Source: an uncultured Bacteroidia bacterium (lineage in GTDB: Bacteria > Bacteroidota > Bacteroidia > Bacteroidales > UBA932). Taken from it: a stretch of 64,000 nucleotides of DNA. The notes beneath the pieces are model-generated. The model was not told where the DNA came from, did not search any database, and was given only the letters and a program-made list of their open reading frames with translations. The position numbers and the translations under genes were made by a program. The DNA is taken from the NCBI GenBank assembly GCA_902785575.1, contig CACZZF010000006.1, positions 78,807-142,806 of the forward strand, read 5' to 3'. How positions within the stretch are numbered: position 1 is the first letter of the stretch; the number at the start of each line of letters is the position of its first letter. Below, piece after piece: positions 50,893 through 60,880 of this stretch.

Positions 50893-53262
50893 ATGAAGAG
50901 TTATCTGAAATTCCTGTCCCGCAATAAGTTATACACCGCTGTGGAGGCGGTGGGGCTGGCCGTCAGCCTGGCGTTCGTGATCTTGATCGGCTCCTACGTG
51001 GTGCAGCACTACAAAGTGGCGCATGAGTCTCCCGAGTGGAAACGCACTTTCGTGCTGGGAAATGACGAGTTCCTGGGCCTGACCTATTGGGACAAGGAAG
51101 AACTGCAGATGAATATTCCGGAAGTGGAGGCGGCGACGCACATCGCGTTTTTGTGGGAGCCGGCCATCTATAATGGGGAAGAGGCGATTCACGCCTCCGG
51201 CATGGAGGCCGACGCCGACTTCTTCAAGGTGTTCCCGGAATATCATCTTGTGGAAGGAAGCCTGGAGGACTTTGTTGGGAAGGATGATATTCTCATCAGT
51301 GAGTCTCTGTCCAGGAAGATTGGCAAGCAAGTCGGCCAAACTCTAAAGATCGATGACGCTGATCGCATGATCAAAGGCATCTTCGCCGACTTTGACGAGA
51401 CCTTCTTCATGCCCATGGACATCATCACGAATATCTCCGCCACATGGGCGGCTGAGCAGTCAAAGGCATTTAACAGCATCGGCAATTACGCCACATGGTT
51501 CCTTGTGAGAAAGGATGCGGACCTTGATGCCATGCGGTCCAAGGTGAAGGCCCTCCTGCATAAGAACTATGACTCCATCTGGCAGGCCGAAAAGGTGGAT
51601 AAGTGGAAAGCTTACCGCATGGACGAAGCCTTTTTCTTCCCTGGCGCCAGCGACGGACTCATCCGCTCGGGAAACGCCCAGATGCTGCGGTTGCTGACCG
51701 TCGTGGTGTTGTTGCTCCTGCTCTCCGCCATATTCAACTATGTCAACCTCAGCCTGGCTCTCACAGGCAAAAGGGCCAAGGAAATGGCCACCAGGCGGCT
51801 TTTAGGAGCGGACAAATCCGGTATTCTCTGGAAATACATCAGTGAATCCGTGGTCTTCACAGCCATCTGTTTCGCCGCGGCCATGCTCCTTGCGGATCTG
51901 TTTGAACCAATGGTGAACAGTCTGGTCTCCACCCGTGATCCGGACGACATGTTGATGGGAACCGACACCAGCGTGCGGCTTTCATTCATGCTCACGCCGG
52001 GGTATATCCTGGCATATCTGGCAGGAATCCTGGTCCTGGGTGTCATCAACGGCCTGCTTCCCGCTTTCGCGGCCTCACGTTACCAGCCCATAGACGTGAT
52101 CAGGGGCACTCTCCGGCGTCGGAACAAGATGGTACTGAGTAAAGTATTCATCGTGGTGCAGAACGTGCTTTCAGTATTTCTGATCGCGCTGGCCCTGGTG
52201 ATGGAAACGCAGATGAGTCACATGCTTTCGCGGCCTATGCACTCCGCCACGGAGAACCTCTACTACATCGAATATTCCGCCCAGAACTACGATCAGATGA
52301 AGCTTTTCAAGGACAAGGTGGAGAGGCTGCCCTTTGTGACCAAAGCTGGAGTAGGAAGAGGAATACCAGGAATGATCAATATGACGGTGGGTGTCAAGGT
52401 TGACGAGGAGCATAGAGTTAGTATGCCCGTCATCCTGTGCGACTCCACCTACTTCAAACTGCTGGGGTTGGAAGTGGAGGAGGATTTCGGTCACCCTCTG
52501 ACGCATTCGCTGTGGATGAGCCGTTCAGCCTTCAACGGGGCCGGAGTCTCCGACACCTCAACTGTATTCCCCCGGAAGATCAACATGAACGGTGCCCAGC
52601 CGGAGTTCATCGGAGGAGTAGTGACGGACTTTCCCACCCGCCCCGCCTCAGAAGGTGAGATCAATCCCAATGGTGGTGTCATCGTGACCCGTGTGGAAGA
52701 ACTACAATATTCCAATTGTCTTCTAATAGGGACCACTGGGGAGGACAAATCTTATGAAGACCAAATCCTTCAGGCCTACAAGGAATTCCGTTTGGAGACT
52801 TTGGGTGTGGAACAGTCTGCCTGGCGGTACGGCTTCATCAAAGACATCAATCGTAAGCAGCTGATCCCTGTACGGAGGACCTTGCGCCTTGTGGAACTCT
52901 TTGCCGTGCTGGCGGTATTGATCTCCCTGCTTGGCCTGCTGGCCATGAGCACCTACTTCGCGGATGAGAACACAAAGCAGATCGCGGTGCGGAAGGTCTT
53001 TGGCAGCAATGTCTCCAACGAGACCTGGCGGACGGTCCGAAGCTACATGGTGCTGGTGGGAGTGGCTTGCATTATCGGCATTCCACTGGCCATCTGGGCC
53101 TCAAGGCTTTATCTGCAGCGATTTGCCTACCGGGTTGAAGGTTATGGATGGGTGTTCGCTCTGGCAGTGGTGATCTCCCTGGCAATCTCCTTCGGCACCG
53201 TTCTCTGGCAGACCCTCAAGGCCGCCCGGACCAACCCGGCCACGGAACTGAAAAAAGAATAA
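50893..53262 (+). CDS. ABC permease 3, MacB/FtsX type
   Basis: I start at 50893 (MKSYLKFLSRNKLYTAV) because permeases 6 and 7 begin the same way; an in-frame ATG at 50884 overlaps the previous gene. About 789 residues. Helix 1 follows the KLYT motif; FtsX coupling regions are KRAKEMATRRLLGAD and NTKQIAVRKVFGS. It ends ARTNPATELKKE like permeases 4, 5 and 6. It has no element at its end; permease 4 starts two bases after its stop. Confidence 0.85.
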   Translation: MKSYLKFLSRNKLYTAVEAVGLAVSLAFVILIGSYVVQHYKVAHESPEWKRTFVLGNDEFLGLTYWDKEELQMNIPEVEAATHIAFLWEPAIYNGEEAIHASGMEADADFFKVFPEYHLVEGSLEDFVGKDDILISESLSRKIGKQVGQTLKIDDADRMIKGIFADFDETFFMPMDIITNISATWAAEQSKAFNSIGNYATWFLVRKDADLDAMRSKVKALLHKNYDSIWQAEKVDKWKAYRMDEAFFFPGASDGLIRSGNAQMLRLLTVVVLLLLLSAIFNYVNLSLALTGKRAKEMATRRLLGADKSGILWKYISESVVFTAICFAAAMLLADLFEPMVNSLVSTRDPDDMLMGTDTSVRLSFMLTPGYILAYLAGILVLGVINGLLPAFAASRYQPIDVIRGTLRRRNKMVLSKVFIVVQNVLSVFLIALALVMETQMSHMLSRPMHSATENLYYIEYSAQNYDQMKLFKDKVERLPFVTKAGVGRGIPGMINMTVGVKVDEEHRVSMPVILCDSTYFKLLGLEVEEDFGHPLTHSLWMSRSAFNGAGVSDTSTVFPRKINMNGAQPEFIGGVVTDFPTRPASEGEINPNGGVIVTRVEELQYSNCLLIGTTGEDKSYEDQILQAYKEFRLETLGVEQSAWRYGFIKDINRKQLIPVRRTLRLVELFAVLAVLISLLGLLAMSTYFADENTKQIAVRKVFGSNVSNETWRTVRSYMVLVGVACIIGIPLAIWASRLYLQRFAYRVEGYGWVFALAVVISLAISFGTVLWQTLKAARTNPATELKKE

Positions 53263-53264
53263 AT

Positions 53265-55504
53265 ATGAGAAGTTACCTGAAATTCCTGTCCCGGAACAAG
53301 TTGTACACGGCCATCGAAGCGGTGGGGCTCATAGTGAGCCTCGCCTTCGTGGTTATTATCGCCTGCTACACATGGCAGCAATTCGCGATCATCCCGGGCA
53401 GCTGTCGATGGTCCATGACAGGATTCCAGAGTTTGAGAAGGGAGGTAGGATAAGTAACTATGGCACTTATGCCACTTATAATGGGAAGAAGATCCCGGGC
53501 TTTCTGGACATCTCTAATGTGGATCCGGAGATTTTCGAGTTCCTGCCCCAGGAGTTCATTTCGGGATCGGTAGAGGTTCTGAAAGACAGGAGCCAAGTCA
53601 TTCTTGGGGAAAATTTCGCGCGGAAACTGTCTCCGGACATGGATCCGGTCGGTAAGACCATCATACTACTTAAAGATACCTGCGTGATAGGAGGTATCGT
53701 CAGAGTCTCTGAGAACTCAATTTTGAAGGAAAGGGACGTCTATCGAGGCTTCGAAGAAAAAGACGCCCCCAGCACTTCCCCGTTTGTCACTCCGTATGAC
53801 CTTGTGCTTGTCCGTTTTAGGGAAGGTGCTGATTTACAAGCACTCGGGCCTGTTATAGACACTATGTTCCATAAGGAATTCGCTGAATCCTATTACCGTG
53901 TCAATAAACCTGAGCATAGTTTGGTAGTTCCTTTTAAGGAGTTGTATTTCTCGAAACGCATTGGCGATTCGCTGAAAAAAGGCAATTCGACGCTTGTCTA
54001 TGTGCTGATCGCGGTCGGTATCCTCCTTCTGGCCTCGGCCCTGTTCAACTACATCAACCTAAGTGTTGCCCTCGCTGGAAAAAGGGCTAAGGAGATGGCC
54101 ATCCGCTCGACCCTCGGAGAGTCCAAAAGGAGTATTTTATGGAGATATGTTTCCGAAGCAATCCTGTTCGTGGCCGTCTGTCTCGCCCTCGCCATGGTTC
54201 TGGCCAAAGCCATGGAACCCACATTCAACAAGTACTTGGCCGGGGACATCGGGCTTAAAGTGGCGTTCTCGCCTTGGTATCTTGCCGTTTACTCCTTGCT
54301 GGCTGTTCTGATCGGACTGATCTCCGGACTTATTCCGGCATGGATGACACTGAAGCACGATCCGGTCTCCATCATAAAAGGGGAGCAGCGTCGTCAGACA
54401 AAATCGGTGTTCTCGAAAATATTCATTGTCATCCAGAATGTCATAACGGTGGCGTTAATCTCCATGGCTCTCGTGATGGAGTTGCAATACACCCATCTTG
54501 TGAATATGCCTATAGGGGCTAACGTGGATAATCTATATTACCTGTCCAGCGGTACCGTGGGAATGGACGCTTTGGCTGCCAAACCTTACGTGGACAGGAT
54601 TGGTCGGACCCAAGGATACCCAGGTAACGGTAATGTGAGCGTTAGCACAACCTTTGAGGGGAAGAAAGTGGATGTCAGACTGCTTCGTTGTGACGAGGCC
54701 GCTTTCGAGATGTTCGGGTTTGAGGTTTTGAAGGATTTCAACCTTCCTCAAAAGAATGGTCTTTGGCTTACTGAAACCGCGGCGAATGTGTTCTCTTTTG
54801 ACGAGGATAACCCTGTCGCGCCCGACTTTGTCAAAGCGATCTGGGGCGAGATGGAAATTGCCGGAACAATTAAGGATTTTGCCCTTAAAGGCCCCTCGGA
54901 AATCGCTGGTAACCAAGTGGGTATGGTCTATGTCAGTGAGAGGATAAATGGGACTAATGTTGTGCTTGAGCTTAACCGGCTCGATCGGGACATCAGGGCA
55001 GAACTAAGGGAGATCGCTCGCCAGGAGGGCCTTAGGATCGAAGGAGATGAGGATATTGGCGAGAAGGTTTACGGGTATATTCCTGAACTCATCGAAAAGA
55101 CCTTGGAGAAAACCCGGAACTTCATCAGCATGATAGAGTTATTCATGCTGCTCGCGGCTCTGATCTCGCTTCTCGGACTGGTGGCTATGAGCGCCTACTA
55201 TGCCGGGATGCAGACAAAGGACATCGCCGTGCGCAAGGTCTTCGGCGGGACGATCGCCTCCGAGACCCGCAGGGCAGTCTCTGAATATCTGATCCTTGTC
55301 GGAGTAGCTATCCTGATCGGGGTTCCGGTCGCCATATTCCTCTCCGAGCGTTACTTAAGGCAGTTCTACTACAGGATTGATGGCTACGGCTGGGTGTTTG
55401 TGGTCGGTGCCGTGATCGCCTTGGTGATCTCGTTCCTCGCCGTCCTTTGGCAGACCCTCCGGGCCGCCCGCACCAACCCCGCCACGGAACTTAAGAAGGA
55501 GTAG
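53265..55504 (+). pseudogene. ABC permease 4, frameshifted in the first 45 codons
   Basis: From ATG 53265 the frame reads the family start MRSYLKFLSRNKLYTAIEA and helix 1, then goes off at QQFA and stops at 53453. The rest (from about 53385, RDHPGQL, to 55504) is intact in another frame with both FtsX coupling regions and the C-terminus ARTNPATELKKE. The sequence TTCGCGATCATCCCGGG at the break is what a 10-base deletion between two CGATCA repeats would leave. Alternatively a shortened protein could start at ATG 53372, without helix 1. It may be a real pseudogene, a reversible slippage switch or a sequencing error. Confidence 0.7.
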
Positions 55505-55521
55505 TTTTAAACTAACGAATT

Positions 55522-57903
55522 ATGAAATTATTATCACGGAACAAACTGAACACATTGATCGAGGCGGTAGGTCTGGTCATTTCTTTCACTGTGTTCATCG
55601 TGCTGATGAGTCAAGTGTGGTACGATGTCACATTCGACAGATCATACCCTGGAAGCGGGCGGATTTATTTGTTCGAAAGGCCTCAGAGCCGTACAAGGGA
55701 TCAGGCGCCTTACCAGATTCTCATGAACAGGCCCCAGATCCAGGCGATCAGGGATGCTTCTCCGGAAGTGGAGGCAGTAGGGACTATGAGCGTATCTATG
55801 CTGGTCGATCCCAACAATGGCACCCCGATGGAGTTCCCTGTGGCGGCATTGGTTGATAATGATTTCGTGAATGTTTTCCCTTTCCGCATGGTGGCGGGAA
55901 CGGTAAACGGCTTTGACAACCCTGAATCCCTTTTGCTGTCAGAAACCTCGGCCAAGACCTTATTCGGAGGAAGTGGCCAGGCTGTAGGAAAGCATCTGAA
56001 ATTGGAAAGGGACGGGATCCAGGAAGTTACCGTCATAGGTGTTTTCAAGGATTTCCCGGTCAACTCGCTCATTGCGGGAATCGGAGCATTCGGGCAGCTT
56101 GACGACTTGTACGCCGGGAACAATGACCCGAACTATGAGTACTTCGAGGCTTTTGTCAAGCTCCGCAAAGGAGCGGATCCTAAGACGGTCGCACCCGTCC
56201 TTGCCAAGGCCTTCGAGAGAAACTGGGTCCTGTGGGAGGACCAGGACACTCCTTCGGACATAAGGGAACGAGTCCTGAATGATTCAAGGCTTGTCACCTT
56301 GCATTCAGTGCATTACGACCCATTCTTAAACGGTGCTGGAAGCCGTAGCCGGGACTTCATACTGACAGCCATCGCACTTATATTCCTTCTTGTCGGCCTG
56401 CTTAACGTCCTTAATCTTACTAATGCCGAGCTCCCGTTCCGCATACAGGGCAACAGCGTCCGGAAGATCTTCGGGGCTGACAACTCCCAGATCCTGGGAA
56501 AAGACCTGATGAAAGCCGCTATCCTCTGCCTGCTGTCTTTTGGAGTAGCGCTGATCATCATATTCGTGTCCAACTCACCTCTGGCATCATTCCTCACTGT
56601 TCCCCTTAGGATCGGAACGCTTCGTCCGGTACTCATTTGTTTCCTCCTGGTGGCATTGGCCGGATCGCTTCTTGTCACGTACCTGCCATCCCGCTATGGC
56701 AACTCCTTCTCCCCTTCCTCTGTACTGAAAGGAAGGATCAGCCTGTCAGGGAAGGGCAAGGAGTTCAGGACAGGAACCTTGGCCCTTCAATTCCTGCTCT
56801 CATTCCTGTTCATCGAAGTCGGCCTGATGATAGGAATACAGAACAATTATGTCTCGAATTTCGATCTTGGATTCCAGATAAAGGACATAGCACACTGCTG
56901 GCTTGGTTTTGAAACCGCGGCCAAAAAAGAGACGGTCAGGGAAGAATTGCTGAAAGACAAGGATATTGTGGACATCGCTTTTGCCAACCAGTCTATTCTG
57001 ATGGAATCCCCTATATTGAACACCAGGGAATCCAATGGGGTCACCGCCCGTTTCGCAGGGATTGATGTCAGTCCTAACTATCTGGATTTCTTTGGTTTCG
57101 ATATTGTGGAAGGGAGAGGCTTCACTGAAGAAGATGGAGAGGCCTCAACAGGGGTGTATGTGGTGAATGAGGCTTTCATGAGAGCTTATCCGGAGATCAA
57201 GGTAGGATCTCACATGAAAGGAATCAGGGTCGCTTGTCCTGATACGGATGCGGAGATTGTCGGAGTCGTAAAAGACTTCAATTACCAAGACCTGACACAC
57301 CCGATAGAACCTTTCGCATTCTATTGTTCCGGCGAACCAAGTCAAGAAGGAGACCTGACACCAAGATATTTCCGGGCTGAAGTGAAAACCGTTGAAGGGA
57401 AATCAGGAGAAGTGGCCGGAAGGTTGGCTGGAATCCTGCACAAAATAGGAGGGACAAAGGATGCCAGGGTGTCCCTTCTCATTTCGACCGCAAAGAAACT
57501 CTATAGCGGGAATGCGGCGGAGAGCGCCTTGGTAAAGACATCCTCCATCTTCTCGCTGCTGCTCGCGCTTCTGGGAATATTCGGACTCGTTTATCTTGAG
57601 GCTCAGACCATCCGCAAGGAAGTCGCGATCCGGAAAGTCATGGGAGCATCCACCAAAGACCTGATCTGGATGATGGCTCGAAAGTATATTGTTTTCGGGA
57701 CTGTTGTGTTCGCCGTCTCCGTTCCTCTGGGAATATGGATAATCAGCCTCTGGATGGAGCAGTTCTCCGAGAAGGCGCCCGTCCCGGTCTGGATATTCAT
57801 TCTCGCCTGGCTCATCGTCATCGGGACCACCGTTGCCGTCATCTCATCCATGGCCCTGGTAGTCTCCCGGACCAACCCCGCCACGGAACTTAAAAAAGAA
57901 TAG
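55522..57903 (+). CDS. ABC permease 5, MacB/FtsX type
   Basis: The 793-residue protein starts MKLLSRNKLNTLIEAVGL and in the centre resembles permease 1 (AELPFRIQGNSVRKIFGAD; TIRKEVAIRKVMGAST). Thus at least two subtypes alternate in the array. Its end is the shared TNPATELKKE. It lies 17 bases after permease 4 and three before permease 6. Confidence 0.85.
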   Translation: MKLLSRNKLNTLIEAVGLVISFTVFIVLMSQVWYDVTFDRSYPGSGRIYLFERPQSRTRDQAPYQILMNRPQIQAIRDASPEVEAVGTMSVSMLVDPNNGTPMEFPVAALVDNDFVNVFPFRMVAGTVNGFDNPESLLLSETSAKTLFGGSGQAVGKHLKLERDGIQEVTVIGVFKDFPVNSLIAGIGAFGQLDDLYAGNNDPNYEYFEAFVKLRKGADPKTVAPVLAKAFERNWVLWEDQDTPSDIRERVLNDSRLVTLHSVHYDPFLNGAGSRSRDFILTAIALIFLLVGLLNVLNLTNAELPFRIQGNSVRKIFGADNSQILGKDLMKAAILCLLSFGVALIIIFVSNSPLASFLTVPLRIGTLRPVLICFLLVALAGSLLVTYLPSRYGNSFSPSSVLKGRISLSGKGKEFRTGTLALQFLLSFLFIEVGLMIGIQNNYVSNFDLGFQIKDIAHCWLGFETAAKKETVREELLKDKDIVDIAFANQSILMESPILNTRESNGVTARFAGIDVSPNYLDFFGFDIVEGRGFTEEDGEASTGVYVVNEAFMRAYPEIKVGSHMKGIRVACPDTDAEIVGVVKDFNYQDLTHPIEPFAFYCSGEPSQEGDLTPRYFRAEVKTVEGKSGEVAGRLAGILHKIGGTKDARVSLLISTAKKLYSGNAAESALVKTSSIFSLLLALLGIFGLVYLEAQTIRKEVAIRKVMGASTKDLIWMMARKYIVFGTVVFAVSVPLGIWIISLWMEQFSEKAPVPVWIFILAWLIVIGTTVAVISSMALVVSRTNPATELKKE

Positions 57904-57906
57904 AAT

Positions 57907-60216
57907 ATGAAAAGCTACCTGAAATTCCTGTCCCGGAATAAGTTATACACGGCTATCGAGGCGGTTGGGCTCGTGGTGAGCCTGGCGTTTGTGTTGCTGA
58001 CAGGTCACTTCGTGTGGCAGCAAAGGCAGATGACCAGGAACGTCCCGGACTATAAGGATGTATATACCTTCTATCGGTCGATGCGGGGTAGTTCCGGCGT
58101 CGGATTCTCATGGGGAACCGCCCTACAGGCGAAGGAGGATATTCCTGAAGTGGAGAAGGCGGCCATGTTCTGGAAAGCAATGTCAGAAGAAGAGAGCACC
58201 ATCGACATTGACGGAACTAAATACCATGTAGAGGAGTGCATGGTCGGTGGAGACTTTTTCGACATATTCCCGGCCGAGTTCGAGGCGGGGAATGCGGCAA
58301 CCCTGAACGATGCCTCTAACGCCATCATTTCCAGGTCTTTCGCCAACCTGCTCGGGGGCGAGTCGGTCGCCATCGGCAAGGTTATCGACGGGAAATACAC
58401 CATTGGCGCTATCATCAAAGACACCCCTAATCCGATATTCGGGGAACCGGATGTGATTATCAGCATCGAGAACCTCACCAACAGGAAAAACAGGCCGCAC
58501 ATGCTGGATGTGATTCCGTTTGTGAAAGTCAGGAAAGGGACCGACAGGGCGGAGCTCGAGGTTAAGGCGGATTCCCTGGCAGCAAAGGCCTTCGACGCTT
58601 TTGGAGCCAGGAACTTCTTGGAAGACAGCGGATTAGTCAGGTACGATGAGATCTGGTACTCACCAGCCAACAACCAGAGCCTTAAAAGCGGAAGCCGTTT
58701 CTACACGAGGATTATCCTGCTGATTACAATCATCCTGCTTGTCTCCGCGATATTCAATTACATCAATCTTTGCGTGTCCATGACCGGTAAACGGGCCAGG
58801 GAGATGGCGACCAGAAGGGTGCTGGGAGCATCAAAAGAGAGCCTGTTCGGCAACAGGATTCTGGAGTCAATCCTGTTCACGACCGTCTGCTTCATGCTCG
58901 CTGTTCTTCTCGCCGAGGCGCTTTCGCCGTGGTTCAACAGGATTATCGGGGGCAGCGTGCCGGTCCGGATCAGGTACTCGCCGGGATGGTTGGCGGTATA
59001 TGCCATATTCATAATTCTCGTCTCGTTCATTCAGGGAAGCCTTCCCGCTTGGATAAGCGCCAGATTTCCAGCGATTTCCGTTGTTAAGGGAGAGTTCAGG
59101 GCAAAGAACAAGCATGTCTTCAGCAAGGTTTTCATTGTCCTGCAGCATGTGTTCTCGGTAATACTCCTGGCGCTGGCCATCATAATGGGCCTTCAAGTCT
59201 CACACATGGTTAACCGTCCGCTTGGCGCCGATGTGGAGAATGATTTCTATGTCCAGTTGACAGATCCCGGACTCTCGGCGGCTTTCAAGGAAAAAGCGGC
59301 GTCCCTGCCCTGCGTCAGCAGGATCGGACACAGCACCTATTTCCCCGGGTTGGTCGAGGAAATGGTCACCGAGGACAGTGAAGGCAAGCTCCTTACCTTG
59401 GCGGTTCTCAATTGCGACGCCACGGCATTTGGCATGTTCGGGTTTGACATCAAGGAGAAGTTTGAGGAGCCAGCTGTGGGTACGGTGTGGATCTCGGAGA
59501 AGGAGATGACACGCTTCGGTGTGGACAGGAACACGGAGGATCTCGGGCAACATCACATCATGGGCCGCTCTATCGGAGGAATCATCGGGGATTTCGCCCC
59601 GAACGATGTGCTGAGGTACGACTCCGGAACCGGTAGTTACGTTATCATAGGACATTCCGAGGAACAGTACGGCTTGTTGATCGAGACGACAGGCGACAAA
59701 AAGGAGGCTAGGAAGAGTCTTTACAGCCTGTACAGGGACCTCTGCATCGAACTGAACGGGATCGAGGACAAGCCCTACATGTTCGGGTATATTCCCGAGA
59801 TCATCTCGGAAGAACTGGCGGAGGTGAAGGACAGGCTGTCGCTCGTCAGGCTGTTCATGCTTCTGAGCTTATTGCTCTCAGCCCTTGGTCTCGTCGCCAT
59901 GAGCGGTTACTACGCCGGCGAGAACTCCCGTGACATCGCGGTGCGTAAGGTATTCGGAAGTACTGTTGAGGGAGAGGTCAAAAAGACTGTCCTTGAATAT
60001 CTTACCTTGATGGCCATCGCGGCCGTCGTGGCGGTGCCCCTTGCGGTATGGCTCTCGGGCAAGCTTCTGGAGCAATATTCCTACAGGATTTCCGGCTATG
60101 GCTGGGTCTTCGCTGTTGCCGTTATCCTTGCCGCTGCCGTAGCCTTGCTCTCCGTCCTCTGGCAGACCCTCCGGGCCGCCCGCACCAACCCCGCCACCGA
60201 ACTCAAGAAGGAATAG
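57907..60216 (+). CDS. ABC permease 6, MacB/FtsX type
   Basis: The 769-residue protein starts MKSYLKFLSRNKLYTAIEAV, with coupling regions KRAREMATRRVLGAS and NSRDIAVRKVFGS. Its final 60 bases are almost the same as those of permease 4, while the periplasmic domains differ. The TAG stop shares its G with a family A element; an ORF6N gene on the other strand follows. Confidence 0.85.
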   Translation: MKSYLKFLSRNKLYTAIEAVGLVVSLAFVLLTGHFVWQQRQMTRNVPDYKDVYTFYRSMRGSSGVGFSWGTALQAKEDIPEVEKAAMFWKAMSEEESTIDIDGTKYHVEECMVGGDFFDIFPAEFEAGNAATLNDASNAIISRSFANLLGGESVAIGKVIDGKYTIGAIIKDTPNPIFGEPDVIISIENLTNRKNRPHMLDVIPFVKVRKGTDRAELEVKADSLAAKAFDAFGARNFLEDSGLVRYDEIWYSPANNQSLKSGSRFYTRIILLITIILLVSAIFNYINLCVSMTGKRAREMATRRVLGASKESLFGNRILESILFTTVCFMLAVLLAEALSPWFNRIIGGSVPVRIRYSPGWLAVYAIFIILVSFIQGSLPAWISARFPAISVVKGEFRAKNKHVFSKVFIVLQHVFSVILLALAIIMGLQVSHMVNRPLGADVENDFYVQLTDPGLSAAFKEKAASLPCVSRIGHSTYFPGLVEEMVTEDSEGKLLTLAVLNCDATAFGMFGFDIKEKFEEPAVGTVWISEKEMTRFGVDRNTEDLGQHHIMGRSIGGIIGDFAPNDVLRYDSGTGSYVIIGHSEEQYGLLIETTGDKKEARKSLYSLYRDLCIELNGIEDKPYMFGYIPEIISEELAEVKDRLSLVRLFMLLSLLLSALGLVAMSGYYAGENSRDIAVRKVFGSTVEGEVKKTVLEYLTLMAIAAVVAVPLAVWLSGKLLEQYSYRISGYGWVFAVAVILAAAVALLSVLWQTLRAARTNPATELKKE

Positions 60217-60258
60217 ATTCTTCGCTTCGCTCAGAATGACAACTATGCTCAGGATGAC
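60216..60258. repeat. Family A element plus partial copy after permease 6
   Basis: GATTCTTCGCTTCGC to CAGAATGAC (60216-60240), starting at the G of the TAG stop, followed by a partial copy GCTCAGGATGAC (60247-60258). Confidence 0.78.
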
Positions 60259-60261
60259 ATA

Positions 60262-60828
60262 TTATTTGAAACCAATACGGGGCCTAGGCTCGTTTTTTTT
60301 CTCCTCAATCCTTGCGGAGAGCTCGCCTATTGCTATGTATAGGTTGTCAATGTCGTGTCTCACATCTTCTGAAAGATCATTCAGGGCCTCCAAGTTATCC
60401 TCCTGCTCTTGTTTTAGCAGATCGACCTTTGCCTTGAGTTCTTCAAGTTTCAAAGTGACAGAAGAAGCCGCAAGTAAATATTCCCGGACCTGGACGAATG
60501 CTCGCATAATGGCGATGTTGGCTTGTATGGCAACATCGCTGTTTAATAAGCCAGATAGCATGGCTACTCCTTGTTCTGTGAAGGCAAAAGGTGGCGCGGA
60601 GTCCTTTCTTTTTGATGATATCACAAATTGTGATGACATCTCCCTGACCTCTTCCACCGTTAATTGGAACATAAAATCAGATGGGAATCTTTTCAGGTTT
60701 CTCTTAACTGATTGGTTTAGTACCCTGGTCTCCACTTGGTACAACCTTGCCAGATCGAAGTCCAGCATCACCTTCTTTCCACGGATTTCGTGGATCAGGT
60801 CTTGAATAAGAATCATTTCGTTTGACAT
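60262..60828 (-). CDS. ORF6N-domain protein (phage antirepressor-like)
   Basis: I start at 60828 (MSNEMILIQDLIHEIRGKKV). The 188-residue protein has the ORF6N domain (VMLDFDLARLYQVETRVLNQ), which binds DNA in phage and accessory regulators, and a C-terminal coiled coil with several KLEELKAKVDLLKQ-like heptads. It is on the opposite strand within the permease array, between permeases 6 and 7, and stops four bases after the element. It looks like a mobile accessory insertion, although no terminal repeat or integrase is seen. Confidence 0.85.
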   Translation of the reverse strand: MSNEMILIQDLIHEIRGKKVMLDFDLARLYQVETRVLNQSVKRNLKRFPSDFMFQLTVEEVREMSSQFVISSKRKDSAPPFAFTEQGVAMLSGLLNSDVAIQANIAIMRAFVQVREYLLAASSVTLKLEELKAKVDLLKQEQEDNLEALNDLSEDVRHDIDNLYIAIGELSARIEEKKNEPRPRIGFK

Positions 60829-60880
60829 AGTTTGAACATTTAGATAGTACTCCATAAAGATAACGATTATTCCCGGCAAT

